From Diatrype stigma (lineage: Eukaryota > Ascomycota > Sordariomycetes > Xylariales > Diatrypaceae): a stretch of 64,000 nucleotides of DNA. Below the pieces are notes generated by a model. That model searched no databases. It saw only the letters and a list, made by a program, of their open reading frames with translations, and had not been told where the DNA came from. The DNA lies in NCBI GenBank assembly GCA_022225965.2, contig JAKJXP020000040.1, positions 124,001-188,000 on the forward strand, written 5' to 3'. Positions 23,322 to 34,408 of this stretch are shown piece by piece. Both the position numbers and the translations under genes were made by a program. Positions within the stretch are counted from its first letter, which is position 1; the number at the start of each line of letters is the position of its first letter.

Positions 23322-23406
23322 TTCGGCCGGAGCTCGAATCCGAATGTTTTTTAAGCAATAAAAGAATATTCTCGGATTTATCGCTTAGCCGCTGTACCAT
23401 TAGGCC
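23322..23406 (-). other. tRNA-like (pol III-like) relic inside the Gypsy 3' region
   Basis: On the minus strand the segment has an A-box-like D-arm (TGGTACAGCGGCTAAGCG), about 40 nt of AT-rich sequence, a T-arm-like unit with loop TTCGAGC on a CGGA/TCCG stem, and then, at 23318-23305, a run of 14 T. The acceptor ends do not pair as in a normal tRNA, so this is not a working tRNA gene. It may be a tRNA-derived relic or chance. Confidence 0.3.
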
Positions 23407-26400
23407 TTTATTTAAGGCTAGGCAGTAAGCAATTTTATATATTCGGTTTTGCTTAATTTTTTTGTTAAAACCTTTTTTATATACCAAGGTGCCTATTTTT
23501 TTTTTTCGTAACGCATCCGTAATTGATATTTCGGTTATTAAATTTCCTTTGCGGATTTATTATTATTTTTATACGTTTATTCGAATTTATTAAATTCCGC
23601 GGCTTTACGTTATTCGTTTAAACGTAATGGAAATTCGGGCTAATCGGAATATTTCTTATGGTATTTTATTAATGCTAATGGATTGTTTTTAAATTTTTTA
23701 GCATTATATTATTTGGAATTTAGGTTTTAATTCTTTTATTATATTTAATATTGCAATTTATTATAATATATTCGGAAAGCGAGGATTTTTTTAATTTCCC
23801 ATTTTTCCTTTTCGTTGGAATTAATTTTTTTATTTACAGGGTTATTCGGAGCTTATTTTGGTAATGGGTTATTGGGATATTTCCGTAATCGGTTAACGTA
23901 AAATACTTTAAAGCCTTTTCATAAATCCGGAAAATTAAAAACGTATAAATGTTTTTTTATTTTAATAATCGGATAATGGTTCCGTATTAAGGGATAATCG
24001 AATTTATTATTGGATCGGTCGGTTTTCGTTTTTGTTTTTTTAATGATATAAATGCGGTCCTTTGGTTCGGTTTCTTTATATTCGAAATCGGGTTTTCGTT
24101 TATGTTTATTGGCCTAAATAATTATTCGTTCTTGGGCTTTAAACATAACCATTCGAGCCGTTTCCAAGTATTCGTATAAAGTATCGGCAATTGCTTAGGC
24201 GTTTTATCGATTTGTTTTTTTCCGTATTGTCATTTCTTTAAAGTCCGTTATTCGATATTTCCAATTAAAGAATAAGGACATATCGAATCCGCGGTTCAAC
24301 TTGTATGGCGCCATTTTAATTAATTCGTATAATAAAGCTATTTATATTATATCCATTACGGACATCGCTATTGCTTAATTGTTTTAATAATAATTAATAA
24401 AAGAACGTAATCGTTAATTATTCCATTCGTATATAATTTCGGTTTGTTCCGCGGTTTGGGAATGTTTTGCCGAGGTTAATTTTATTTTAAATCCCATGAT
24501 TTTAAAAAGTTCGTTCGTAAAATTAAAGATAAATTAAGAACCTTTATCGCTAATAACCGACTTTGGAACGCCATATATTCGGAAAGGGCCTTTGTAATAT
24601 ATTATTGCGGCGTTTTTTATAATAGCTGCTTTTATATATGGCATTATTTATGATTTTTTTCTTAATTGGCAAATTATTATTAATAAGTTATTCTTTTTTG
24701 TTTTATTTAAAGGCATCGATTTAAAATTTATTACAATATGCTGTTATATTTGCAATGATATTAATAAAGGTTTAAACAAACCTGAAGCTTTATTTTTCGG
24801 ATGCTTCGTAATTTTATAAGGGCAATTTTTTACGAATCGGATTATATTAAAAGCCTAATTAGGTTATTAGTATTTTTGGTTTATTAATTATCGTATTTTG
24901 TATTATTCCGGATGTCCTATAATAAGTCGGGAATATATTTTTATAAGCAATAGCGTTTTTAAATTATTTTCGTTTAATATAACGAATCGTTTTCGAAAGA
25001 GTATAAGTCGTTTATTTATCGAATATCCGTAATTATATATATAAATATCGGGATTCTTGATTTTATTGCGGTAATGTTATAATTAATTATTTATAACGTT
25101 AGTTTAAAGTACTTTATTTATTAAAGTTATTTCCGATAATTCTAAGGGATTGATATTCTTATTTAATACGAATATTAATATAAATCTTAATTCCTTTTTT
25201 CCGTTCGTTAAAGAAAAGGCGTTAAAACATGTAATAAGCGTAATATCCGTTATTGCGTTATTTTGTTTACGCATTAATTAAAATAAAGTTATTATGCGGT
25301 ATGCGTTTTTTTTGGCTTTTTGCGTTTTTAAATTTTCCGATTTCTTTATAAGGGCGTTTGCTAAGATATTTTCTAAATCTGGTTAATAGATAATAACGAA
25401 GTTATATTGCGATAATAGTTTTGCCTATCTTGCTTGCCGTAAATTAAGTAATTGCTTAATATTAAAGTATTTTAATGCGTAATGGTCCGTTATTATTATA
25501 AAGGAACGAAGAATTTATAGGCTTATTAATTCCGCGCGTTAACATTATAAAGCGCGAATAACCGTTAACATTTTTTTATCGTATATATTATAGTTATGTT
25601 TCGTTCTTTATATTGTTTTAAAAAAATAAGCAACGAAAAGCCAATCGTTATTTTTCGCGGTTCGCTGGAACATGGCCCCAATTATTATTCCATTAAATGC
25701 GTTTGTTTTAATACGGGTTTCGTAATCGTATAAAAAATGGCGCAATATCGGTGCCTTAATTATGCAACGTTTTAGGCGTACGAATGCCGCGATACGTTTA
25801 TTTATTATATAAAATAATTCCTTCTTGCGGATAAATTCTTAAAATAACCGGGCTATTCTTTTAAATTTATGTATAAATTTACGATAAAAATTACAAAATC
25901 CCAAAAAAAATTATATCTTTTTAAGGTTAATAGGTATCTTTTAATTTTTAATTACCTTTATTTTTGCGGAATCTATTAAGATTTCGTTAGTACTAATTAT
26001 AAAGCCGAGATATTTCGTTTTTATAATATGGAATTCGCATTTATTTAAATCGGCTTATAATTCTGTTTGTTTTAAGCGTATCAGTATTTTATTTACGTAT
26101 TAAACGTAATCCTTTTTGTTCTTAAAAAAAATAAGAATATCATTAATATATACGCTGTAAAATTAATTTAAATAATCGAATAAAATATCGTTAATAAATC
26201 GTTAAAAAATTAAGAAACCGTTGGTAAATCCGAAAAGTAATATCTTATACCTATATGTTTCATATTTAATACGGAAAGTTATAAAGTCTTATATTTCTTT
26301 TCGTATTCGGATTTTATAAAAGACTTATCGGATATCGATCTTAATAAAGATTTTCGCTTTAAAGATTCTTGCGAAAGTTTTATTTATTAAGAATAAAGGG

Positions 26401-29400
26401 TATTGGTTTTTTTTCGTTATTGCGTTTAATTTGCAATAATTAACGCAAAAACGTAAGCCTCCGTTTGGCTTAAATATAAACAATACCGATACGGCCTATA
26501 ATACGGAACTAATTTCGATAAATCCTTTTTGCAAATGTTTCATAATATATTTGCAACAAATCTTTAGTTTTTTAATGAACATTTTATATAATGGGCTATA
26601 TTTTAATTCTTTAGGTTTTTTATTAAGTTCGATATAATGGTTTACGTTTAGGCGTTTTTGTACCAATTCGTTTAATATTATCTTATTAAAAACGTTTAAA
26701 TAATTATAATATTCCTTAAATATAATTCGAACGTATGCCTTTCGTAGGGCTTTTTTATTTCGGGCTAAAGAATTCGATTAAGCAGTTTTTTTATTAGAAA
26801 TGATACGATTAATTTCGTATAAGGATATATTTTAAATGGTAATGGTTTTAGTTAGGTATAAAAAAGCTATTATGCTAACGAATGCGAAATTAAAAAGGCG
26901 TATTCGGTACTAATTAAAGCAATTTCTTTTAAGCTTATATGGCCCTTATGCGTTCCGTTTAAAATATGGATTACTTTTTTTGGTAATAATTAAAGAATCG
27001 TTTATTATTTCGTACGAATCGTTTTTTTAAATATAAGCGTTAATTTATCGTTTTATTTAAGAAACAATTGCGTAAAGAAACGTTTTTAATAATAACCGTC
27101 CTGACTTTAGGATAATTTTAAGTACAAAGGGATTAATATCGTTAATTTTATCGGAATTGTTTTGGCGCATTTTTAATTTGCCAATTCGGTTTTAAATAAG
27201 TTTTAAAATTCATTTTCCGTAATTATCGGATACGTTTTTTTTATTGACAAAAAAAATAAATGCATTTATATGCGCCTTAAAAAGTTCCTTAAAGTTATTA
27301 AGGTCGTTAAGAACTTTTTTTATTATAACTTTTCTTTTTAAGGCTTAGCTTATTCGATTAGGTATTATTATAACGAAAGGATTAAATCTTATAAATGAAA
27401 CAAAACGCCGTCGTTTATTATTACGTCGTTTGTTTTTTTTTTGTATTAATTTATTTCGCCGCTCGATATCCTTTTTGTATTTTCGATTCGTATTAAGCAA
27501 TAAGTTTCCTAAGTAATCTATCGATATATCGTAAAAGAATTTAGGTTTCCAGGAATCCGGAAAAAGCAATATTCGATTAAAAACAAATATATTAACTTTA
27601 TAAAGTTTAAACCAAGTTTTTTCGACGATAATGTCTCATTTTATATCGATAATTATAAAGGGTATACGGTTTAGGGATTTTCCTTTTATGCGGAATCCCA
27701 AGGCTAATATAGCATTAATTAATTATATAGCTTTTTTATCGAATCCTTTAATTCGATAAAGGTTAAATCCTACGAATAACTTTGGTTTTAAGTATTTTAA
27801 TATTCGTTTGGCAAATTGCATGCTTATAAATAAATATTCGTTGGCTCCTATATCGGTTAAGGTAAAATATGTAATTAAAAACAATTCATTAAAAATTACG
27901 TAATTAATGAATAAAAAAGGGTTATTTTTTAATATTAATTATAAAAAATTAAAGGGTATTTTCTTAACGCCTAACTCCTTAAAAAATACTTTCCTTAAGC
28001 GGAAGTTTAATTCTTTCAGGATATTCAGTTTTTCGATTCGAATTCCTGTTTTTTAAGGATTTTGTCTCGGTTGGATTCGAAAGCGGGCTTGCGATAAAAT
28101 CTTTTTACGAAAAAGGCAATACGAGCCTTACGGTTTTTTGAAGTTTTATTTTTTTAAGGACAGTTTCGAGAAATATATTTAGTTTATTTATAATTAAAGC
28201 AGCGACTTTTTTTAAGAAGTTTCTTAATCTTTTTCTTCGAAAAGCGAGAACGTTAGGTACCGTTTTTTTTTTGGGCGCAATTATTATCGCCAATTTTTAT
28301 AATGTTATTAATGTTTAATTTATTGCTTTTTCGTTTCGTAATTATAATGGCAAATGAATTTTTTTTAGTTAAAGGACGGGAATTGTTAGCTTATAAAAAT
28401 GCGTTAGCGTTTTTCGCAGCCAGTAAGGCGTATTGGTTAAAATCGATATTCTTATTAATCCAAACCATTATAAAACTGGTTTAAAGGCGTTAAACCAAAT
28501 GCTTTTTGAATTTATATTTCTATTAAGTTTTGGCCAGGCGAATAAAACCGGTTAATCGAATAAACTTGTTCTTAAAAGTTTGGAAGTTTTTCAATTTATT
28601 TATTTGGAGCTTAATAAAAGTAACCTCGTTTTTTTCTCGATTGTTCGGATTATGGTATTCGTTTCAAAAATAAATCATTAGCGCCTTAAAAATAAGGAAA
28701 AAATTCGAATATTTCTTATTAAAATAAGGAAAAGTATTTTGCATGGCATTGCTTTTTATATAGGACTTGATTTTAGTTCATTTAGCGCGGTTAAAAGCGA
28801 AATAATTATTATTTATCTTTAATCGGTTCTTTATTAATTCGTACCAATTTTCGAATAGTATTTTATTTTAATTAGGGTCGTTAAAGAAATTAAAAATTAC
28901 GATTTTACCGCTTTTACCAAATCTATTGGTAATTACGTTAATAATTATATTAATAACTTTAAAACATTTCTTAAGCTAATTAATTTTATTTTGTTAATTA
29001 TTAACTTCCTATTGTTTGTTTTTCAAAACCGCGAAAAAATCGGCCATGTCTTTTTTAATAAGGGAACTAAAGGAATCCGAGCCACTCGTTGGCGCTTTAG
29101 GTCCCGTTTGTTGCTTTTTTTTTTTTCGTTAAGCCATTTTTTTATTATGTTTTTCGATAAAGTAATGGGCCTATTTAAAGAATCCTTTAATATTGCTTAT
29201 AATTATTTTAATAATGCTAATTAATTCGTTACGTTATAAATATGTTACGTATAAAACAAAAATTGCAATTTTAAATTCCATAAATAGGTTTTCGGAATTA
29301 TTTTCGTATATATAAAGAAAAGTTAAAAGAGTTAGATTATCGTTTATATTAGGCTAAGTTCTTTTGTTTTTAACGAAAAAAGATCGGTAAGAAATAAAAG

Positions 29401-29891
29401 GTTTATTAGGATTGGTTATATGTAAACCTGTTAAGTGCGTAATCTTTTTTTTCCAATTTTCGTTATAATCCAGTTTCGCTTAAAAAAAGAATTTAAGTAA
29501 TTCCTTTTTGGGATAAATTTTCTTGAATTCCTTATAAAAATCGGTTTTCATTTTTTTATTAGTTTTAATATTAATCGTTTTTATAAGTGCGGCATTAGCT
29601 TTATGGCGAATGTAGCAAATAGCATTAAATCGGCGTTATAGCTCGGTATCGGATTTTTTTTTGGGGGCAGCAGTAGTGTGCCTTTTGAGGTTAAACTGGA
29701 CCTTTTTTTCGGTACGCTTTTAAAGGGCGGCCTTTTTTTTGGGGGTTCGGGCCATTTCGTGGCAGGGATTAAGGATTTTCGGTATTCGGGGTTCGGGATT
29801 GAATCGATTAATTAATTCTTCGTATTTTTTTTTCGTTTTAATTTAATGGGATATTTATGCCTTCCCAGGCAATAAAGCGAGCTTTAAATTA

Positions 29892-30117
29892 TATTACGGA
29901 TTAATGGGCTTTATAGGGATTAATAGAATAAATTCCCAATTAATATTATAGAATTTAAAGCTAAAGAAAGAAAGAAAGAAAAATAAATACAGGAAGGAAA
30001 GGTTCGAAGGTATATAGGCAAAAGGGCTAGCCGTTAAAGGGCATTAGCCCTTTTTTGGAAATGTACATATAACCTTTAAGCACCTTTGTATATATACAGC
30101 CTATATGCATTATAATA
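29892..30117 (-). repeat. 5' LTR (right copy)
   Basis: 226 bp. Its outer termini are mutated from TG...CA to TA...TA, as expected from RIP. AGTAT follows at 30118-30122. Confidence 0.9.
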
Positions 30118-30452
30118 AGTATTATAAACCTTTACTTTTTAAAAAACCATTTAAAAATAAAATAAGCTAATAATAACTTCGTTCTTTTAATATTATATAA
30201 ATCTTTATATAAAGAATATAACGCAAGATACTTCTTGGTTTTAAAGATTTATTTACCTATATGGTTTATATATATAAAATCGTTAATAAAAATCTTAAAT
30301 TTTAAAGTTAAATATATCATATAAAGCATTAAAGAAATGAAAAAACATTATGCTTATATAAATCCTTATATCGAAAATTATATACCGTAAGATTTTTGGG
30401 TCATATTATATAAGCGTGGTTGTATTATTAAATAATTTGCGAAAATAAGAGC

Positions 30453-30481
30453 CTGTTCGGATACTTAGTACACCCGATTTG
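30453..30481 (-). repeat. right terminal inverted repeat, 29 bp
   Basis: Exact inverted copy of the left repeat, followed by TA at 30482-30483. Marks a sharp return to normal base composition. Confidence 0.9.
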
Positions 30482-30741
30482 TACAGTATTCAGGGGGTCA
30501 ACTTGGTAAGCCAAAGGATCTACGTAGTACGGCAGTAAGGTTCCCGTTACTAACTACACTGCTGACAAATATCAATCTGTTCTATTCCTGATACCCGAAG
30601 TTGTAGGTGTCCCTATCCTGGTTCCTAGTCATATCATATGCCCTATCATATCGACAGACTGACGTCGGGATTGCAGCTATACTTGATCGCGACAGCGAAA
30701 TCGTGAAATTTGAACTTTTAACGGTGTAACCTACTGTAAAC

Positions 30742-32236
30742 ATGCAGAGTCGTCGAGTCACATCAAGCGCTATACGGATATGCAGCTTATGCAACAAGCC
30801 CATAAATACAGGTTCAGTCTCCCCGCAACTTCGCCCGTCTTATTAGTCAAGCGCCGCTTGTTGACCGTTCATATTCTTAGAGTCTGCGTATGCACGACAT
30901 GTTGCGTATTGCCGACGGACTCGGAGTAAGCCCAAGAAGAGGAAGCGCTCGTGCATCGCATGTCATTCGGCCAAGGCCAAATGCAGCTTTGAGCTAGAGT
31001 GTTCGCGCTGCCGATCCAAGGGCCTGCAATGTGTCTACGAGGAACCGCTCTCTCTCAACTCTGCCGCCGAGGCGACAGCTGCACGGCCCGACAGCTTGTT
31101 GCAGCGCAGTCCCGCGGGCGGCGATGACACTGCGATGATGGCACGCCTGAGTCAACCCGTGGGGTTCCGGGCACGGATATCAACCTTCGGCTCCTCCGAC
31201 ACCCTGCACCTCGACATCTCCGCACCGCGGCGGGTTGCCGACGTCTACGCAGACCCAGTAGCACAGCACAGCGCCACTTTCCTCGTCGAGGCCATACGCG
31301 GCCTGCCGCGCATGATGGCCCGCCGGGAGACGCTCCCCTGGTTCATTCACGGCTACTGCTACGACGAGCCGGAGCTCCCCGGCACCATCGCCCACTGCAT
31401 GGAGGTCGTGCAGCAGTCGTACCTGGACCGTGCCCCGGATCAGCGGAAAGACTGCCTCTGGCCGGTCGTGGACGGCGAAGCCCGCCGGTTCATGAAAGAC
31501 CTCCAGGGCTGCACGCGGCAGGACCTCCTCCTCGGCAAGCAGGCGCAGATCATGTACTCGATCACGTGCATGTTTGACAACAAGTCGTCGTTCGGGATCC
31601 CCGAGGTCCGCCTGCAACTCCTCATGGCTTACCAGGTAGGTGTTGATATGCGGAAAGGACTTGTCTCTACCATCAATTGATGCTACGAAGGAACTGACGA
31701 TGGTGGTGGGGCTAGCTATACTGTAACAGATGCATATTTTTCGATGACAACTTCATGTTCGAGGTCGATGCGATCGATGACCCCTGCGAGACGTGGGAGG
31801 ATTGGGTGTACGCCGAGTCGCACCGGAGGTAAATCCACTCCATTCCACCTATATCTCCTCTCCCAGAAGATCGCACCCATGTATCAGTTCTTTCCTAACG
31901 CGATCTTCATTACTCAGGACTGCCCTACTCTGGTTCCTCATGAGTCGAGTCGTCGACCTCAAGTTCGGAATTACGTGTCCCGTGATCAGGGGCTACCGCA
32001 CGCTGCCCCTGCCAGCTCCCGGCCCGCTCTGGAGCGCGCGAACGCGGGGCGAGTGGGAAGCGGTCCGCGCCAGCTACCGGCGAGATGCCGGTAGGCATAG
32101 GCTAAGGACCTTCGGGGATCTGATAGAGGCGCGCCGGCAGCCCCCTGAGTCGGAGTCCGGGCGGCAGCTGAGCGACTGGCATGCAAGCTGCGACCAGCTA
32201 GGTCTTCTTCTCACGCTAGCTACGACGATGATTTAA
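30742..32236 (+). CDS. transcription factor with C2HC finger plus Zn2Cys6 cluster
   Basis: Four exons: 30742-30811, 30881-31635, 31716-31828 and 31918-32236; 418 residues. Exon 1 gives CSLCNKPIN and exon 2 starts ESAYARHVAYC: together a CxxC...H...C finger at about 14-33. A basic run (SKPKKRKRS) leads straight into a complete binuclear cluster, CIACHSAKAKC and CSRCRSKGLQC (C-x2-C-x6-C-x5-C-x2-C-x6-C, about 44-70). This paired layout is known in fungal pathway regulators. The rest is a fungal-regulator-type helical domain (WEDWVYAESHRRTALLWFLM). Intron 2 is read with acceptor GGCTAG at 31715, because the stronger-looking CAG at 31729 leads to a stop. It begins 258 bp from the transposon edge. 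It may control neighbouring genes; that is inference. Confidence 0.82.
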
Positions 32237-32410
32237 CTGCCTAAACGCTGATTGCCGGAAGAGAGAAATTTCTGAATTGCGCGTAGATTGTTTTCATATC
32301 CATTGTGCTTATGATGATGCTGCAGCTGACTCTCAAACTATATACAACAACATATGGAAGGTTTGGTCTTAAGGACCGAGCACCTCATTTGCAGATCTTG
32401 ACTTCTCAAG

Positions 32411-33450
32411 TTACCACGGAATCTCCCCGTTTCTGTCCGAGAACGTCTTCGTCGGCCCGCCCTTGGGCAAAGTAGCCAGCTGCACAATTCGCTCGGCGCC
32501 GAGCTCTACCGGTATCGCACCCTCCATGAATCCATTGACTATAAAGACCGGAAGTTAGCGAATCCTTGTGCCACTCTCACAGCGGCCATCCAGCGCAGAA
32601 TACATTTAATTCCACGTGGCCATCACAAAACGGGGGATAGGGGTAGGCAAAAAGCAGCAAACATACGTTTCGTCTTCACCAGGCCAGGGCAGGCAATGTT
32701 GACCAAGCCGCCGACATCCTCCATCATGCGCGCGTAGTTGAGGGCGAGCATGTTGAGGGCCGCCTTGGAGCAGTCGTAGCTGCGGTAGTCGATGTTGTAG
32801 AAGTTCGTCTCCTTGATCGTGGCCTGCGTCAGGCTGCCCATGCGCGAGGACACGAACACGATCCGCGGCACGTGCTCTTTGTCCTCCTCGGCCGCCCGGC
32901 GCAGCAGCGGCCACACCGCCTCCGTGATGCCCACCTGCCCGAACACTGCCCGGCCTCGGAGTCAGCAAGTTTGGTTTCCTTGACAGGTTTCTTCTGCTGA
33001 GGAAGGAAGAAGAAAGAAAAAGACAGCAGCAGCCCGACGCGCTCGCTCGTTTTCTTGTCTGCTTGCCGTGCTCAATGCTCAATACTTACAGTTCGGCACA
33101 AAGGTCCTCTCGAACCGCTCGCGCACCGTCACCTTCCCGCTGCGGACGTCGGGGTCGGCATCGATCAGGATGCCGGCGTTGTTGACCAGCACGTCGAGGC
33201 GGCCGTTGTGGGCGGCGGCGATGGCGCGGGCCGCCGCCTGGACCGACGCCTCGTCCGCCAGGTCCAGCTGCACGGCCGACGCCGCGAGGCCCCGCGCGGT
33301 CAGCGCGTCCGCCGCGGCCTGTCCCGCCTCCAGCTTGCGCGAGCCGATGATCACGTGGTACCCGTGGTCGGCGGCAAGGCTCGCGGCTACGGCGGCGCCG
33401 ATGCCGGTGTTGGCGCCGGTTATGAGGGCGACTTGCTGGTGGGGAGACAT
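32411..33450 (-). CDS. short-chain dehydrogenase/reductase (classical SDR)
   Basis: NAD(P)-dependent oxidoreductase, substrate unknown. Three exons: 33450-33090, 32945-32667 and 32538-32411; 255 residues, the usual classical SDR length. Motifs: cofactor loop TGANTGIG (11-18), acidic DLAD after strand 4, NNAG (near 92), catalytic Ser in VSSRMGSL and YDCSK (YxxxK), then CPGLVKT. Closest in style to carbonyl-reductase-like SDRs. The first exon is strongly GC/Ala-rich. Its 5' flank holds two CGG-N9-CCG palindromes 316-390 bp upstream. Confidence 0.92.
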
Positions 33451-33765
33451 GGTGGTTTTGGTTGGTGGGTGGATGGATGTGTCAATCTATGATATTGTAG
33501 AATCTGTGATGTTCAATATTGCAATGCTTTCTTTCTGCTACTCTGGGGGATAAGTAGGTGTGGACTGAGACAATGTTGGATGGTGGTAGGGAGACTATAT
33601 ATGTACTTGGACCAATGTCCATTGTTATGAAAACACACCAAGGAATGAACTAGAAAACATCTTCAATCCGATCTCCCTGTTGATTAACTCCGGGCTGTAC
33701 GATTTGAAATCGCCATCTACATCTAAATTCAAAGTTCGCCGGAGTTTAGGTGGTTAGGTAGTGAC

Positions 33766-33780
33766 CGGCCAATTTGGCCG
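33766..33780. promoter_or_regulatory. CGG-N9-CCG palindrome, candidate Zn2Cys6 site 1
   Basis: CGGCCAATTTGGCCG. Inverted CGG triplets 9 bp apart fit the general binding rule of binuclear-cluster regulators. 316 bp upstream of the SDR start. Confidence 0.45.
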
Positions 33781-33825
33781 TAGCTGAGTCATGAACGCTT
33801 ATATCTCATTGCTAATGTGGAGGCA

Positions 33826-33840
33826 CGGCCAAAGTGGCCG
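33826..33840. promoter_or_regulatory. CGG-N9-CCG palindrome, candidate Zn2Cys6 site 2
   Basis: CGGCCAAAGTGGCCG, same spacing as the first site and exactly 60 bp from it. Confidence 0.45.
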
Positions 33841-34408
33841 CAACATTGCCAACGAACGCAGGGATCACAGTTTATGCATAAATATGTCAACAACAGGCTG
33901 CTCCGTCCTCACGATGTTCATGTCGTATAGTCTCCCGGGGTAGAATCGCCACCGATACCTATGGACATAGGCGTTAATACTTTGCAACAACTCCGATTAC
34001 CTCGGGGATACGTCAAATCGGCTTAACAAGGCCGAAGGACATTTTGACGTAAGGGGTTCACTTGTTTTTCCGTAAGGCATAGATGGGCTTACTTGAACAT
34101 GGCAAAAAAGGTTCTTATGGAGGTAAATGCCGTTTTGGAGTGGAGACGATGATGGAATGGTGAGTTGCACCAATTTACAGAGTGTCAATCGCCGGTTTGG
34201 ACGTGGTGATAACTGATAATACTATGAGTGTTGTGCCCGAGAGCAGACACAACTCCAAAATGCCCCATGCCCAATACACTTCCGTCCGTATCACGAACCC
34301 TCATAATGAATCTAGTCCACCTAGAAAGAACCACCAGCACTTGAAGGAAAAGCGAGGTCAGGTAGAACGGTATCAGGAACCCAATCTAGAGCCGCCGCAC
34401 ATACCGGA

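Larger units (their letters stand above)
23038..30117 (-). mobile_element. Ty3/Gypsy LTR retrotransposon, RIP-inactivated
   Basis: 7,080 bp, coding on the minus strand. Both LTRs are 226 bp and are flanked by AGTAT (23033-23037 and 30118-30122). The frames are broken by C-to-T and G-to-A changes, but relics remain in Gypsy order: gag start MARTPKKKAA near 29755; a CCHC knuckle at 28201-28157 reading CFNY..., then NCP, with Cys-to-Tyr, Gln-to-stop and His-to-Tyr; protease relic near 27850 (LTDIGANEYLFI, for D-T/S-G); reverse transcriptase YxDD box near 26128-26157 now VYINDILIF; RNase H relic ITDHYALKYF near 25470-25505; integrase C-terminal part near 24250-24320 (MAPYKLNRGFD). Remaining C and G sit largely in CpG and CC/GG contexts, as RIP predicts. 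The element cannot be active. Confidence 0.93.
22527..30481. mobile_element. TIR-bounded DNA element (MITE/Tc1-mariner-like) interrupted by a Gypsy element
   Basis: Perfect 29-bp terminal inverted repeats lie at 22527-22555 and 30453-30481, starting CAAATCGGGTGTACTAAGTA and flanked on each side by TA, the target duplication typical of Tc1/mariner and related MITEs. Outside the TA, the bases TG (left) and CA (right) imply insertion in a TGTACA site. After removing the Gypsy insertion and its duplicated AGTAT, about 870 bp remain, very AT-rich and without a coding frame, so a non-autonomous or decayed element is likely. The family is not identified; the TIR sequence is not one I recognise. Confidence 0.75.
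33451..34408. other. intergenic with paired palindromes
   Basis: Promoter side of the SDR. Apart from the two CGG-N9-CCG sites (listed separately) and short meaningless frames, nothing was recognised. Confidence 0.45.

Noticed and set aside
28302..29224. Plus-strand frames in the AT-rich block
   Set aside because: Chance frames in RIP-altered DNA; the element's genes lie on the minus strand.
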